Below are positions 1 through 7,072 of a DNA stretch of 9,209 nucleotides, in pieces (the stretch's first letter is position 1; every line of letters begins with the position of its first letter). The position numbers and the translations under genes are program-made. Source of the DNA: Bacteroidota bacterium (GTDB lineage Bacteria > Bacteroidota > Bacteroidia > Chitinophagales > Chitinophagaceae); assembly GCA_023415275.1 (NCBI GenBank), contig JAEZLJ010000112.1, forward strand, positions 1-9,209. Direction: 5' to 3'. The notes under the pieces were generated by a model, which was not told the DNA's origin, did no database searches, and saw only the letters and a list, made by a program, of their open reading frames with translations.

Positions 1-120
1 GTATAATTGCTCGCTGCTATGTGCCATAAGCCTTTCCATTTCCATAGCCGGCAATTCAGTAAGTATGGAATTATTATTAAATCCCCACTTGTCTATAGGA
101 AAGATCCCTTTAAGGCTCAT
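1..120 (-). CDS. Crp/Fnr-family transcriptional regulator, N-terminal fragment (cut by window edge)
   Basis: Reading the minus strand from the ATG at 120-118 gives 40 uninterrupted codons to the window edge, starting MSLKGIFPIDKWGF and continuing into ILTELPAMEMERLMAHSSEQ. A TAG lies in frame two codons upstream (126-124), so this is the first possible ATG; a second in-frame Met is codon 26 (45-43). The segment with Leu-Pro followed by acidic residues, Leu-Met and then His-Ser-x-x-x-x-Tyr resembles the stretch just before the first strand of the cyclic-nucleotide-binding fold in Crp/Fnr proteins, and the IFPIDKW-type start is one I associate with Bacteroidota members. The ligand-binding core and the helix-turn-helix are outside the window, so ligand and DNA specificity cannot be read. 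It diverges from the methyltransferase/SulP operon and shares its control region with it, suggesting autoregulation and control of that operon. The family call rests on 40 residues only. Confidence 0.6.
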   Translation of the reverse strand, partial: MSLKGIFPIDKWGFNNNSILTELPAMEMERLMAHSSEQLY

Positions 121-126
121 ACCCTA

Positions 127-134
127 CAAAACTA
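127..134 (-). promoter_or_regulatory. Probable -7 promoter box for the Crp/Fnr-like gene
   Basis: The minus strand reads TAGTTTTG, an exact match to the Bacteroidota -7 consensus TAnnTTTG. No clear TTTG-type -33 box lies about 20 bases upstream; that position is occupied by the first operator-like repeat (142-158). Transcription would begin near 118-122, practically at the ATG, so the mRNA would be leaderless or nearly so unless translation starts at the downstream Met codon at 45-43. Confidence 0.4.
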
Positions 135-141
135 TTTTAAT

Positions 142-180
142 AAGTGATAAAAGTTACTTTTTGAAGTGATAAGAATTACT
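142..180. promoter_or_regulatory. Twin 17-base operator-like repeats, 22-base period
   Basis: Copy 1 at 142-158 is AAGTGATAAAAGTTACT and copy 2 at 164-180 is AAGTGATAAGAATTACT, 15 of 17 bases identical, starting exactly 22 bases (about two helical turns) apart. Each copy is itself an imperfect dyad, AGTGA-N6-TTACT, with four of five arm positions paired. That is the architecture of Crp/Fnr-family sites (TGTGA-N6-TCACA for CRP; TTGAT-N4-ATCAA for FNR). The pair lies between two divergent promoter boxes, next to a gene that looks like a Crp/Fnr regulator. Binding by that regulator is an inference. A further partial dyad, TTACTT-TTTG-AAGTGA, spans the junction of the copies, so a different dimeric regulator reading that register is possible. 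Confidence 0.55.
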
Positions 181-201
181 ATTTCCACCACGCCCCCATG
201 G

Positions 202-209
202 TAATTTTG
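202..209 (+). promoter_or_regulatory. Probable -7 promoter box for the methyltransferase/SulP operon
   Basis: TAATTTTG is an exact match to the Bacteroidota -7 consensus TAnnTTTG. No TTTG-type -33 box is found at the usual distance, as expected for a promoter needing an activator. With a start near 214-216, the centre of operator copy 2 (172) falls around -43 and copy 1 (150) around -65, close to the class II and class I positions of CRP-type activators. The leader to the ATG at 316 would be about 100 bases. Confidence 0.4.
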
Positions 210-315
210 CTAAGCTGATTGGCCACCCTGTTTAATTACTCCATTCAAATATCAATTGCAATCTCCTGATGCAAGAATCAGTGTGGTTGTAGCAAAACAA
301 AGAAGTTTATCCAAT

Positions 316-924
316 ATGAATGAAGCATTTTCCAAAAATCATTACAAGATGGATGTATTCCATGATGACAGGGAATTCCACCATCTGTATCCACCTATGG
401 TCCAGAAAAAGGCAACACGGCATTGGACACCCTTACAGGTGTCCCGTTGCGCAGCAGACTTCCTCATACCATCGGCAGGTTCCAGGGTATTGGATATTGG
501 TAGCGGGGTAGGCAAGTTTTGCCTGGCGGCTGCTTACTACCAACCATCAGGTCTATTTTATGGTATTGAACAGCGCAAGGACCTGCATGAAATTGCCTGT
601 GGTGTCAAATCAGATTTACAATTGGAGAATGCATTCTTTATGCATGGCAACTTTACCCAATTGGACCTGGCTGCTTATGACCATTTCTATTTTTTTAATT
701 CCTTTTACGAGAACCTGGATGGAACAGAAAAAATTGATTCAAGCATTCAATATTCTTCCTCCCTTTACAATTATTACAATCGTTACCTGTATAAACAACT
801 CGAACAATTGCCACAGGGTACCCGGATAGCAACCTACCATAGCCTGGAAGATGAAATACCACCCTGCTATTATGTGGTAAAAACGCATTATGATAACCTT
901 TTAAAGTTCTGGATCAAAGTATGA
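316..924 (+). CDS. Class I SAM-dependent methyltransferase
   Basis: The predicted 202-residue cytoplasmic protein carries a Rossmann-type SAM-binding fold. Motif I is VLDIGSGVG at residues 58-66, followed by an acidic residue in the YGIEQ segment (E85) that would hold the ribose hydroxyls of SAM. HGNF at about 110-113 and YDHFYFFNSF at 121-130 fit the later motifs of the fold. No substrate-recognition domain is visible, so the acceptor (protein, small molecule or RNA) is unknown. I chose the ATG at 316; the same frame is open back to a TTG at 256, which would add 20 residues of little character. The stop overlaps the start of the next gene (ATGA at 921-924), indicating translational coupling. 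It is the first gene of a probable three-gene operon behind the box at 202-209. Confidence 0.8.
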   Translation: MNEAFSKNHYKMDVFHDDREFHHLYPPMVQKKATRHWTPLQVSRCAADFLIPSAGSRVLDIGSGVGKFCLAAAYYQPSGLFYGIEQRKDLHEIACGVKSDLQLENAFFMHGNFTQLDLAAYDHFYFFNSFYENLDGTEKIDSSIQYSSSLYNYYNRYLYKQLEQLPQGTRIATYHSLEDEIPPCYYVVKTHYDNLLKFWIKV

Positions 925-1295
925 GCACCATTCCAACGATACCAGGAATTCCAGGGAATGTTGATCCATTATCAGCATATAGCCAGTACTTATCAGTTTC
1001 AATCCAACCCCATCACATATATATGAAAGCATCGGTGAGCATGAAGATTTATCGCAGCCAATTGATCCATGAGATATTTAAAGCTGATTCTGTCGAAGAA
1101 GTAAAGTATAGAATCAAGGAGAATCTTATAACCGTAAAAAAACAAGATAACAGGGAGAAAGCATTCAACCGTTATGTCAATTACATCATCGAAGAGCTCA
1201 ATGACCTGGTGAGTAGCCCGCTGGCTAATGAACACAATAGAAAATTAGAAGCTGCGCAGGCCTACCTCAGGCACCTATCTGTGCCTGCTCAATGA
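921..1295 (+). CDS. Small conserved-looking protein of unknown function
   Basis: This 124-residue protein starts at an ATG overlapping the methyltransferase stop, and ends 28 bases before the transporter. I do not recognise a characterised family. The first 34 residues are low-complexity (an Ile-Pro-rich start, TIPTIPGIPG) and predicted disordered. From Met35 (1023) or Met41 (1041) the protein becomes a soluble, charged, mostly helical segment: KIYRSQLIHEIF, then SVEEVKYRIKENL, then a helix ending NRYVNYIIEELNDLV at about residues 81-95. There is no signal peptide or membrane segment. The ordered part could be the real protein, with a start at 1023. The overlap with the gene before it and the close spacing to the next suggest co-expression with the methyltransferase and the SulP transporter. 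That it is a gene is fairly sure; function is not. Confidence 0.65.
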   Translation: MSTIPTIPGIPGNVDPLSAYSQYLSVSIQPHHIYMKASVSMKIYRSQLIHEIFKADSVEEVKYRIKENLITVKKQDNREKAFNRYVNYIIEELNDLVSSPLANEHNRKLEAAQAYLRHLSVPAQ

Positions 1296-1323
1296 ATAAA
1301 CCATATCCTTTAAATACCAGTCT

Positions 1324-3000
1324 ATGTTCAAACCTAAAATAGTTGATACTCTTAAAGAATATAGCAAGGAACAATTTCTCAAAGACCTGGTAGCCGGTAT
1401 CATAGTTGGCATTGTAGCGCTGCCGCTTGCCATTGCCTTTGCCATAGCCTCCGGTGTCTCTCCCGAGAAGGGACTTTTTACTGCTATCATTGCAGGCTTT
1501 ATTATTTCTGCTTTTGGTGGCAGCCGGGTACAAATCGGCGGACCCACAGGGGCTTTTATTGTGATTGTGTATGGCATAGTACAGCAGTACGGTGTCAATG
1601 GGCTCATCATAGCTACCTTCATTGCTGGTATTATGCTGATGCTTATGGGCTTTGCCCGGTTTGGAAGCGTCATCAAATTTATTCCCCATCCACTTATTGT
1701 AGGATTTACAACTGGTATTGCGGTCATAATATTTTCTTCACAAGTCAAGGACTTTCTCGGATTGACCATGGGAAATGTTCCGGCAGATTTCATAGATAAA
1801 TGGAAGGCTTATTTCCTACACTTCTCCCATATCAACTTGTATGCAGTATGCATAGGCGTTGCCACTATCCTCATTATCATTTTCTTTTCAAAAATCACGC
1901 ATATTATTCCAGGCTCACTGGTAGCCATTCTGCTGGCAACTTTGGCAGTGCAATTATTTAAGCTACCTGTGGAGACCATTGGAAGCCGCTTTGGCAGCAT
2001 ACCTTCCTCACTACCTACTCCTGGGGTTCCACACCTTGACTGGAGTATCATTAAAGATTCTGTGCGTCCTGCATTCACCATCGCCATATTGGGTGGTATT
2101 GAAAGCCTGCTTTCTGCAGTAGTGGCGGATGGTATGATAGGTGGTAATCATAAGAGTAATATGGAACTGGTAGCGCAGGGCGGCGCCAATATAGCTTCTG
2201 CACTTTTTGGTGGCATTCCCGCAACTGGTGCCATTGCCAGGACCGCCACCAATGTAAAGAATGGTGGTCGCACGCCTGTGGCAGGCATGGTACATGCTCT
2301 CACCCTGCTGGTGATCATGTTGCTTGTAGGCAAGTGGGCCACGTTGATCCCTATGAGCTGCCTGGCAGGTATATTGGTTATAGTAGCTTACAATATGAGT
2401 GAGCACTCCACATTTATCGCCATCGCCAGGGGCAGCCGCAGCGATGCTACTGTCTTGATCACAACCTTCCTGCTCACAGTGCTCTTCGATCTTACGCTTG
2501 CTATAGAAATAGGTATGGTACTGGCTGTTTTTCTTTTCATGAGAAAGATGATCAAAGTAAGCAACGTCAGTAGTTACCTGGCGGAAAATAAACAGACCTC
2601 AAAAGATGCCAATGCAGTGAACAAGTATTCCATTCCTCATGGAGTGGAGGTTTTTGAATTGACTGGGCCCATGTTCTTTGGAGCAGCTTATAAATTCAAA
2701 GATGCCATCAGGGTCATTGAAAAGAAACCAAAAGTGCTCATTGTTCGCATGCGCCATGTGCCGGTGATAGATGCCACGGGCATCCACACCATCAAGGATG
2801 TATTGCGCATGTGCCGTCATGATAAGATGCAATTGATCATTAGTGGCATTCAGCCACCAGTGCTTGAAGAGTTCCGCAAATCAAGGTTGCTATTCCAGAT
2901 AGGAAAACGGTATGTGACGCCGGATTTCGAAATGGCATTACAGCGGGCGAAAGAAGTGTTGGGAGAGAAAACGCACCATCAGGCAACTACAGCTGTTTAA
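1324..3000 (+). CDS. SulP/SLC26-family anion transporter with C-terminal STAS domain
   Basis: This 558-residue inner-membrane protein matches SulP transporters over its whole length. The membrane part spans roughly residues 20-420 and holds the family hallmarks: PLAIAFAIASG at 34-44 in the first transmembrane helix, the GGPTGAF loop at 72-78, and the long conserved stretch from GGNHKSN (273-279) to FGGIPATGAIARTATN (295-310). A cytoplasmic STAS domain occupies about 440-545, with its conserved loop DATG at 483-486. Family members move sulfate, bicarbonate, dicarboxylates or other anions, usually with Na+ or H+; the sequence does not settle which, and no carbonic anhydrase or sulfate-assimilation gene is nearby. 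The length is normal and the gene appears intact. It is probably the last gene of the operon starting at 316. It ends 14 bases from the convergent acetyltransferase gene, and no clear terminator lies between them. Confidence 0.95.
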   Translation: MFKPKIVDTLKEYSKEQFLKDLVAGIIVGIVALPLAIAFAIASGVSPEKGLFTAIIAGFIISAFGGSRVQIGGPTGAFIVIVYGIVQQYGVNGLIIATFIAGIMLMLMGFARFGSVIKFIPHPLIVGFTTGIAVIIFSSQVKDFLGLTMGNVPADFIDKWKAYFLHFSHINLYAVCIGVATILIIIFFSKITHIIPGSLVAILLATLAVQLFKLPVETIGSRFGSIPSSLPTPGVPHLDWSIIKDSVRPAFTIAILGGIESLLSAVVADGMIGGNHKSNMELVAQGGANIASALFGGIPATGAIARTATNVKNGGRTPVAGMVHALTLLVIMLLVGKWATLIPMSCLAGILVIVAYNMSEHSTFIAIARGSRSDATVLITTFLLTVLFDLTLAIEIGMVLAVFLFMRKMIKVSNVSSYLAENKQTSKDANAVNKYSIPHGVEVFELTGPMFFGAAYKFKDAIRVIEKKPKVLIVRMRHVPVIDATGIHTIKDVLRMCRHDKMQLIISGIQPPVLEEFRKSRLLFQIGKRYVTPDFEMALQRAKEVLGEKTHHQATTAV

Positions 3001-3014
3001 TTAAAAGGCCATTA

Positions 3015-3527
3015 TTACTGCTCAATCCTTATCTCCAGCAGGGCCAGGGTGATGGCTGAATAATGTTTTGGCAACTTACCTGTTTGGTCTGGAATGACAA
3101 TTCCCAATAGTTCAAAACCACACTGCTGGTAATAGTTCACCAACTCGTCATTGTCTCCCCAGGTGTCCATCCTGATATATTCCAGTCCCTGTAGCTTGCA
3201 ATAAGTTTTCGCCCATGTTATGATGTGCTTAATAAAATGATTACCCCTGAACCCAGGATCGGTTACAATGCGGTGTATATACACTGAAGGATCAGTATTC
3301 TTTTCCTTCCATATATAAGGATCTGAATGGGTGGTGGCAAATATGCAGGCTACCTGTCCATTCAGAATGATCTTCCATTGCCTTTGTTCCCTGATTTCCG
3401 TCCTGATCATGGCTTCATCAAAGGGCTCCCAGTGTCTTTTAAACTTAGTTTTCTGGTAAGCGATAGCTGCATCATATAGTTCAATGATCTTATCAAAATC
3501 CTGATCAGTGGAATTTTCAATCTGCAT
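3015..3527 (-). CDS. GNAT-family N-acetyltransferase
   Basis: This 170-residue cytoplasmic protein has the GNAT fold and would transfer an acetyl group from acetyl-CoA to an amine; the acceptor is unknown. Motif A is the strand YIHRIVTDP (83-91) followed by the acetyl-CoA pyrophosphate loop FRGNHFIKHI (93-102). The usual R-G-x-G is R-G-N-H here, so the second glycine is missing. MDTWGDN at 120-126 and the motif B stretch YYQQCGFELLG at 132-142 are typical of the C-terminal half. The start ATG at 3527-3525 follows a well-placed promoter box at 3565-3572. The gap of 123 bases to the upstream DUF2059 gene suggests separate transcription. Family assignment is secure; specific function is not. Confidence 0.9.
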   Translation of the reverse strand: MQIENSTDQDFDKIIELYDAAIAYQKTKFKRHWEPFDEAMIRTEIREQRQWKIILNGQVACIFATTHSDPYIWKEKNTDPSVYIHRIVTDPGFRGNHFIKHIITWAKTYCKLQGLEYIRMDTWGDNDELVNYYQQCGFELLGIVIPDQTGKLPKHYSAITLALLEIRIEQ

Positions 3528-3564
3528 GTTATACTTCGGTGTGCCTGGTTATTTTACCTCCACG

Positions 3565-3572
3565 CAAAAGTA
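3565..3572 (-). promoter_or_regulatory. Probable -7 promoter box for the GNAT gene
   Basis: The minus strand reads TACTTTTG, an exact TAnnTTTG match ending 38 bases upstream of the GNAT start codon, leaving a leader of roughly 30 bases. Upstream at the expected -33 distance the minus strand reads GTTAACG, a poor match to TTTG, so the promoter is supported mainly by the -7 box and its position. Confidence 0.4.
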
Positions 3573-3650
3573 AAAGAATCACTTAAATACCTTTCGTTAA
3601 CACTTAATTGTACATAAGACAGTCTACAGAACTGAACGACGCAGAATAGC

Positions 3651-4160
3651 TTATTGTTTTTTAAGTCGTCCTTCTACCTTCCTGGCTGCTATTTTCAATA
3701 GCTGTTCTGCACCCTTCACCGATTGCACCATCAATAAAATGAATTCACTATCCATCTTTTTCCCTGCACTTGTTTTATAAAAAGCTATCAGGTCATCAAC
3801 TTCCCTTTCGGTAAAGTGATTCCTGTATAAATTCACAATGCTGTTTTCCAGAAGCTGGCCTGTTGAGCCACTCGTCAACTCCTCCTGTAAAGCAGTATAA
3901 AATTCTTTGGAATGCACGGTGTCTTTCTGTTGTTCCTCCATTAGCTTAATACGCATAATGTTTTCCGTGGTCAATCCCCTTCTTTCACTTCTTAGTAATT
4001 TGATCTTTTGGGTTAATACATCATTAGGCGGGGCAAGCGTATCTGATTTCAATATATTAGCCGTATCCAGCGCCTTTAATGACTTTAAAAATCCTGTGTC
4101 TACCTGGGCAAAGCTGTTACCAGCCGTAAAGCCGAACAGGATCAGAAAAAGAAGTTTCAT
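3651..4160 (-). CDS. Secreted DUF2059-domain protein
   Basis: This 169-residue protein begins with a signal peptide (MKLLFLILFGFTAGNSFAQ, cleavage likely after FA at about residue 18), so it is exported, probably to the periplasm. Residues about 105-160 match DUF2059. The hallmark is LYRNHFTEREVDDLIAFYKT at 111-130, followed by SAGKKM at 131-136: an Asn-x-Phe-Thr turn, an acidic helix and the Phe-Tyr-x-x-Ser/Thr-x-x-Gly-Lys-Lys end. The domain's biochemical role is unknown. The region between signal peptide and domain is helical and charged (for example KIKLLRSERRGL at 52-63). The gene diverges from the DUF5916 gene across a 192-base gap. The best minus-strand promoter candidate is TAACTTTA at 4206-4199, one mismatch from the -7 consensus and without a -33 box. 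Confidence 0.85.
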   Translation of the reverse strand: MKLLFLILFGFTAGNSFAQVDTGFLKSLKALDTANILKSDTLAPPNDVLTQKIKLLRSERRGLTTENIMRIKLMEEQQKDTVHSKEFYTALQEELTSGSTGQLLENSIVNLYRNHFTEREVDDLIAFYKTSAGKKMDSEFILLMVQSVKGAEQLLKIAARKVEGRLKKQ

Positions 4161-4352
4161 GCTTAATAATTAAAATGTAAGAAGTAAGGAGTTCCTTTTA
4201 AAGTTACTAATGGACAAGCAGGAAAGGCTTTATATTTAATAAACCCATTTTATTCGCGATTCATAAGGCCATATCAGCCATTCATCTACTATCATTGGTC
4301 CAGTTTCTTAAAGAATACACATCTTGCGCCCCAATTAAAACGAATACCACCA

Positions 4353-6809
4353 GTGCGCATTTTCAGCAATACCGGCAGATCCGGCTCAATGATAGTATTA
4401 GGATTATTATTGTTAGCTACCACCTTTGCTAAGGCACAACCTTCTCCCTGCAGCTTAAGTGCAGTAAAAACCTCATTACCAATAAAAATAGATGGTGATC
4501 TCAGTGATCCCGCGTGGGCATCTGCTGCGGTGGCCAGCAATTTTATTGAACAACGTCCCCTGTCCGGAAGAAAGGAGCAGGAAAGCACCAAAACAGAAGC
4601 TTTTATACTGTATGATGATAATGCCGTGTTTATAGCAATGTATATGCACGAAAATAGCAGGGACAGCATTTCTACAGAATTAGTAGGTCGCGACCAGATA
4701 GGCATCAATGATTTTGCGGGTGTCATGTTCGACACCTACCAGGATAAGATCAATGGTGTAGGCTTTTATGTTACACCCCTTGGCGAACAGCTGGATACCA
4801 AATACTTTCTCAATAATGAAGATGCGGCCTGGAGCACTGTGTTCCAAACGGCTACCCATATCGGTGATAATGGATGGACATTTGAAATGCGCATACCTTA
4901 TTCCGCATTGCGCTTCAGCAAGGAAAAAGTGCAAAGCTGGGGCATCAACTTCGTACGCCGGCGCACCCGCACCGGCCAGCAGTTTCTTTGGAGTCCTCTC
5001 GATCCCAATAAATTCGGCACCATGAACCAGGCCGGTACCTGGAAAGGCATTAGTGATATTCAATCACCTATAAGACTTTCCTTTTCTCCCTACCTTTCAG
5101 CCTATGCGGACAGAAGTGCGTCGGGCAATAAGAACTGGAGATCCACTATCAATGGAGGTATGGATGTAAAATATGGCATCAGTAAGGCCTTCACATTGGA
5201 CATGACACTGATCCCGGATTTTGGACAGGTGCAAAGCGACAACCAGGTACTGAATCTCACACCTTTCGAAGTGCGGTATAACGAGAACCGGTCTTTCTTT
5301 ACCGAAGGCACCGAATTATTCAATAAGGGCAACTTGTTTTACAGCCGCCGCATTGGTGGTCAACCCATCAATTATTCCCTGCCTTTGAATAACCTGAACC
5401 CGGGAGAGACCCTTATTCAAAATCCATCGGAAACCAAGTTGCTGAACGCCACCAAGATCAGCGGACGTACAGCTGGCGGCCTGGGAATAGGTTTTTTCAA
5501 TGCCATCATCAAACCGCAGTATGCCACCATTGAAAACAATAATAAGGAGCAATACAAGGTAGAGACCAACCCCCTGACCAACTATAATATTTTAGTGCTT
5601 GACCAGACACTCAAGAATAATTCAAGCGTCACCCTGGTCAATACCAATGTATTGAGAAATGGAAAAGATTATGATGCCAATGTCACGGCCGCACTCTGGG
5701 ATCTGTATGATAATAATATCGACTGGAACTTTTGGGGAAAGGTAGCCAATAGCCGTTTATTTGGACAACCCGCCCCCGGTCAAACACTGTCTGGGTACAA
5801 TTACGAGGTGAACCTCGGCAAGTTCAGGGGTCCCTTCAGCTTTGAAGTGGACCATTTTATGGCAGATGAGCATTACCAGCAGAATGACATGGGATACTTT
5901 ACCAACAATAATTATTTCAATTACGGCACCGGCATGTGGTACAAGATCCTAAAGCCAAAAGCTTTTTATAACAACATACGTTTCCAGCTAAGGGCCAATT
6001 ATTCCCAGCGTTTCAAACCAAGGAGCTTCCAGTATTTCACCGTGAACACCAATATCAACAGCCAGTTGAAAAACCTATGGAACATTGGCCTGAATGCCCG
6101 CTACTCACCCGAACAGAATGATTTTTATGAACCCAGGACCAGTGGAAGGGTTTTCAAAACGCCGGGGTCATTCAGCACAGGATTTTTTGTGAATACCAAT
6201 ACAGCAAAGAAATACAGCCTATCACTGGAGATGCTCCAAACCCATTCTGCAAAATATGATGCCCATGGCAGCCAGGTAATAATAGGAAACCGATACCGCT
6301 TTTCAGATAGGCTTTCGGTAGCGCTTACCAATGACCTGGACTGGAGCAAGCGTGATGCAGGCTTTGGATTTATCAGCCAGGGAGGCGACAGCATCTTATT
6401 TGGCTTGAGAAACCGCAATACGGTGGAGAACATCTTTAATGTCAAGTACAATTTCAATATTAAAATGGGCCTCACCTTCAGGGCAAGACATTACTGGAGT
6501 AAGGTGCACTATACCCAATTCTTTAATTTGAAGCAGGATGGTTACCTGGAGGCCATGAACGCTGTTGACCAGGATCCGAATAAAAACCTGAACCTGTTCA
6601 ATATCGATATGGTATATACCTGGCAATTTGCGCCCGGCAGCTTTATCAACATAGCCTGGAAAGATGCTTCCCAATTGTTTGACCAACAGACCAGGAACCA
6701 GTACCACACTAATTTCTCCAATGTGTTGAATACCCCGCAGCAAAACAACTTTTCAGTCAAGATCATTTACTACCTGGATTACCTGTCCCTGCGTCGAGGC
6801 GCACATTAG
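4353..6809 (+). CDS. Secreted CBM9-like / DUF5916-domain protein
   Basis: The predicted protein has 818 residues from the GTG at 4353, or 806 from the ATG at 4389. A hydrophobic segment (MIVLGLLLLATTFAKA, residues 13-28) ends in an AKA-Q signal-peptidase I site. With the GTG start the signal gains arginines at 2 and 9, a more usual n-region, so I prefer it. Residues about 40-230 are a carbohydrate-binding CBM9-like sandwich with IDGDLSDPAW at 46-55 and NGWTFEMRIPYSALRF at 173-188. From about 240 to the end is DUF5916, including LIPDFGQVQSDNQ at 286-298 and a Phe-Phe-Thr-Glu-Gly motif shortly after. The aromatic, strand-rich C-terminal part suggests an outer-membrane beta-barrel. Family members are common in Bacteroidota and their function is unproven; sugar binding is inferred from the N-terminal fold only. 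The gene looks complete. Confidence 0.9.
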   Translation: MRIFSNTGRSGSMIVLGLLLLATTFAKAQPSPCSLSAVKTSLPIKIDGDLSDPAWASAAVASNFIEQRPLSGRKEQESTKTEAFILYDDNAVFIAMYMHENSRDSISTELVGRDQIGINDFAGVMFDTYQDKINGVGFYVTPLGEQLDTKYFLNNEDAAWSTVFQTATHIGDNGWTFEMRIPYSALRFSKEKVQSWGINFVRRRTRTGQQFLWSPLDPNKFGTMNQAGTWKGISDIQSPIRLSFSPYLSAYADRSASGNKNWRSTINGGMDVKYGISKAFTLDMTLIPDFGQVQSDNQVLNLTPFEVRYNENRSFFTEGTELFNKGNLFYSRRIGGQPINYSLPLNNLNPGETLIQNPSETKLLNATKISGRTAGGLGIGFFNAIIKPQYATIENNNKEQYKVETNPLTNYNILVLDQTLKNNSSVTLVNTNVLRNGKDYDANVTAALWDLYDNNIDWNFWGKVANSRLFGQPAPGQTLSGYNYEVNLGKFRGPFSFEVDHFMADEHYQQNDMGYFTNNNYFNYGTGMWYKILKPKAFYNNIRFQLRANYSQRFKPRSFQYFTVNTNINSQLKNLWNIGLNARYSPEQNDFYEPRTSGRVFKTPGSFSTGFFVNTNTAKKYSLSLEMLQTHSAKYDAHGSQVIIGNRYRFSDRLSVALTNDLDWSKRDAGFGFISQGGDSILFGLRNRNTVENIFNVKYNFNIKMGLTFRARHYWSKVHYTQFFNLKQDGYLEAMNAVDQDPNKNLNLFNIDMVYTWQFAPGSFINIAWKDASQLFDQQTRNQYHTNFSNVLNTPQQNNFSVKIIYYLDYLSLRRGAH

Positions 6810-7072
6810 AATTATAATATGTGAGATAACGGCTTTAGGGGTCCGGCTAAAGAATTGTACCGGATTTTACACATTTTCCCTGCCTTGAAAGGCTGCCTTC
6901 AACACCTTTTTAAAATACAGGAAGGACAAATCCTGTTTAGGAATAGTCTCCCCATCTTCCCAATTCCGGATGGCGTGGTTTTGGTAGGATTAATAAAGTA
7001 TTTATCATATATTTATAGTACTCCTACCCTATACTTTGTAATCCATTTTTCAAGAATGCATCCACTTTTTTT
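6810..7072. other. Intergenic region without a supported gene
   Basis: Apart from the hairpin at 6833-6852, this A+T-rich stretch shows no RNA gene or convincing coding frame. A promoter for the esterase gene should lie in its right half. The closest candidate is around 7030-7038, where TA and TTTG are separated by three bases rather than two, and no -33 box is evident. Confidence 0.4.
6833..6852 (+). terminator. Short hairpin after the DUF5916 gene, possible weak terminator
   Basis: CTTTAG at 6833-6838 and CTAAAG at 6847-6852 form a perfect 6-base stem around an 8-base loop, starting 23 bases after the DUF5916 stop. No run of T follows, so it is at best a weak intrinsic terminator or an mRNA 3'-end stabiliser. 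Confidence 0.25.

Noticed and set aside
255..262. 8-base palindrome ATTGCAAT
   Set aside because: Short palindromes of this size are expected by chance in A+T-rich DNA, and nothing else supports a site here.
256..315. TTG-started 20-residue extension of the methyltransferase
   Set aside because: The ATG at 316 is a stronger start codon, and the extra residues show no part of the fold. The TTG form cannot be fully excluded.
1267..1793. Long minus-strand open frames opposite the SulP gene
   Set aside because: Their translations are low-complexity and resemble no protein; they mirror the codon bias of the strongly supported SulP frame.
4290..4297. TATCATTG as a -7 box for the DUF5916 gene
   Set aside because: One mismatch to TAnnTTTG and no -33 box at the right distance; too weak to annotate.
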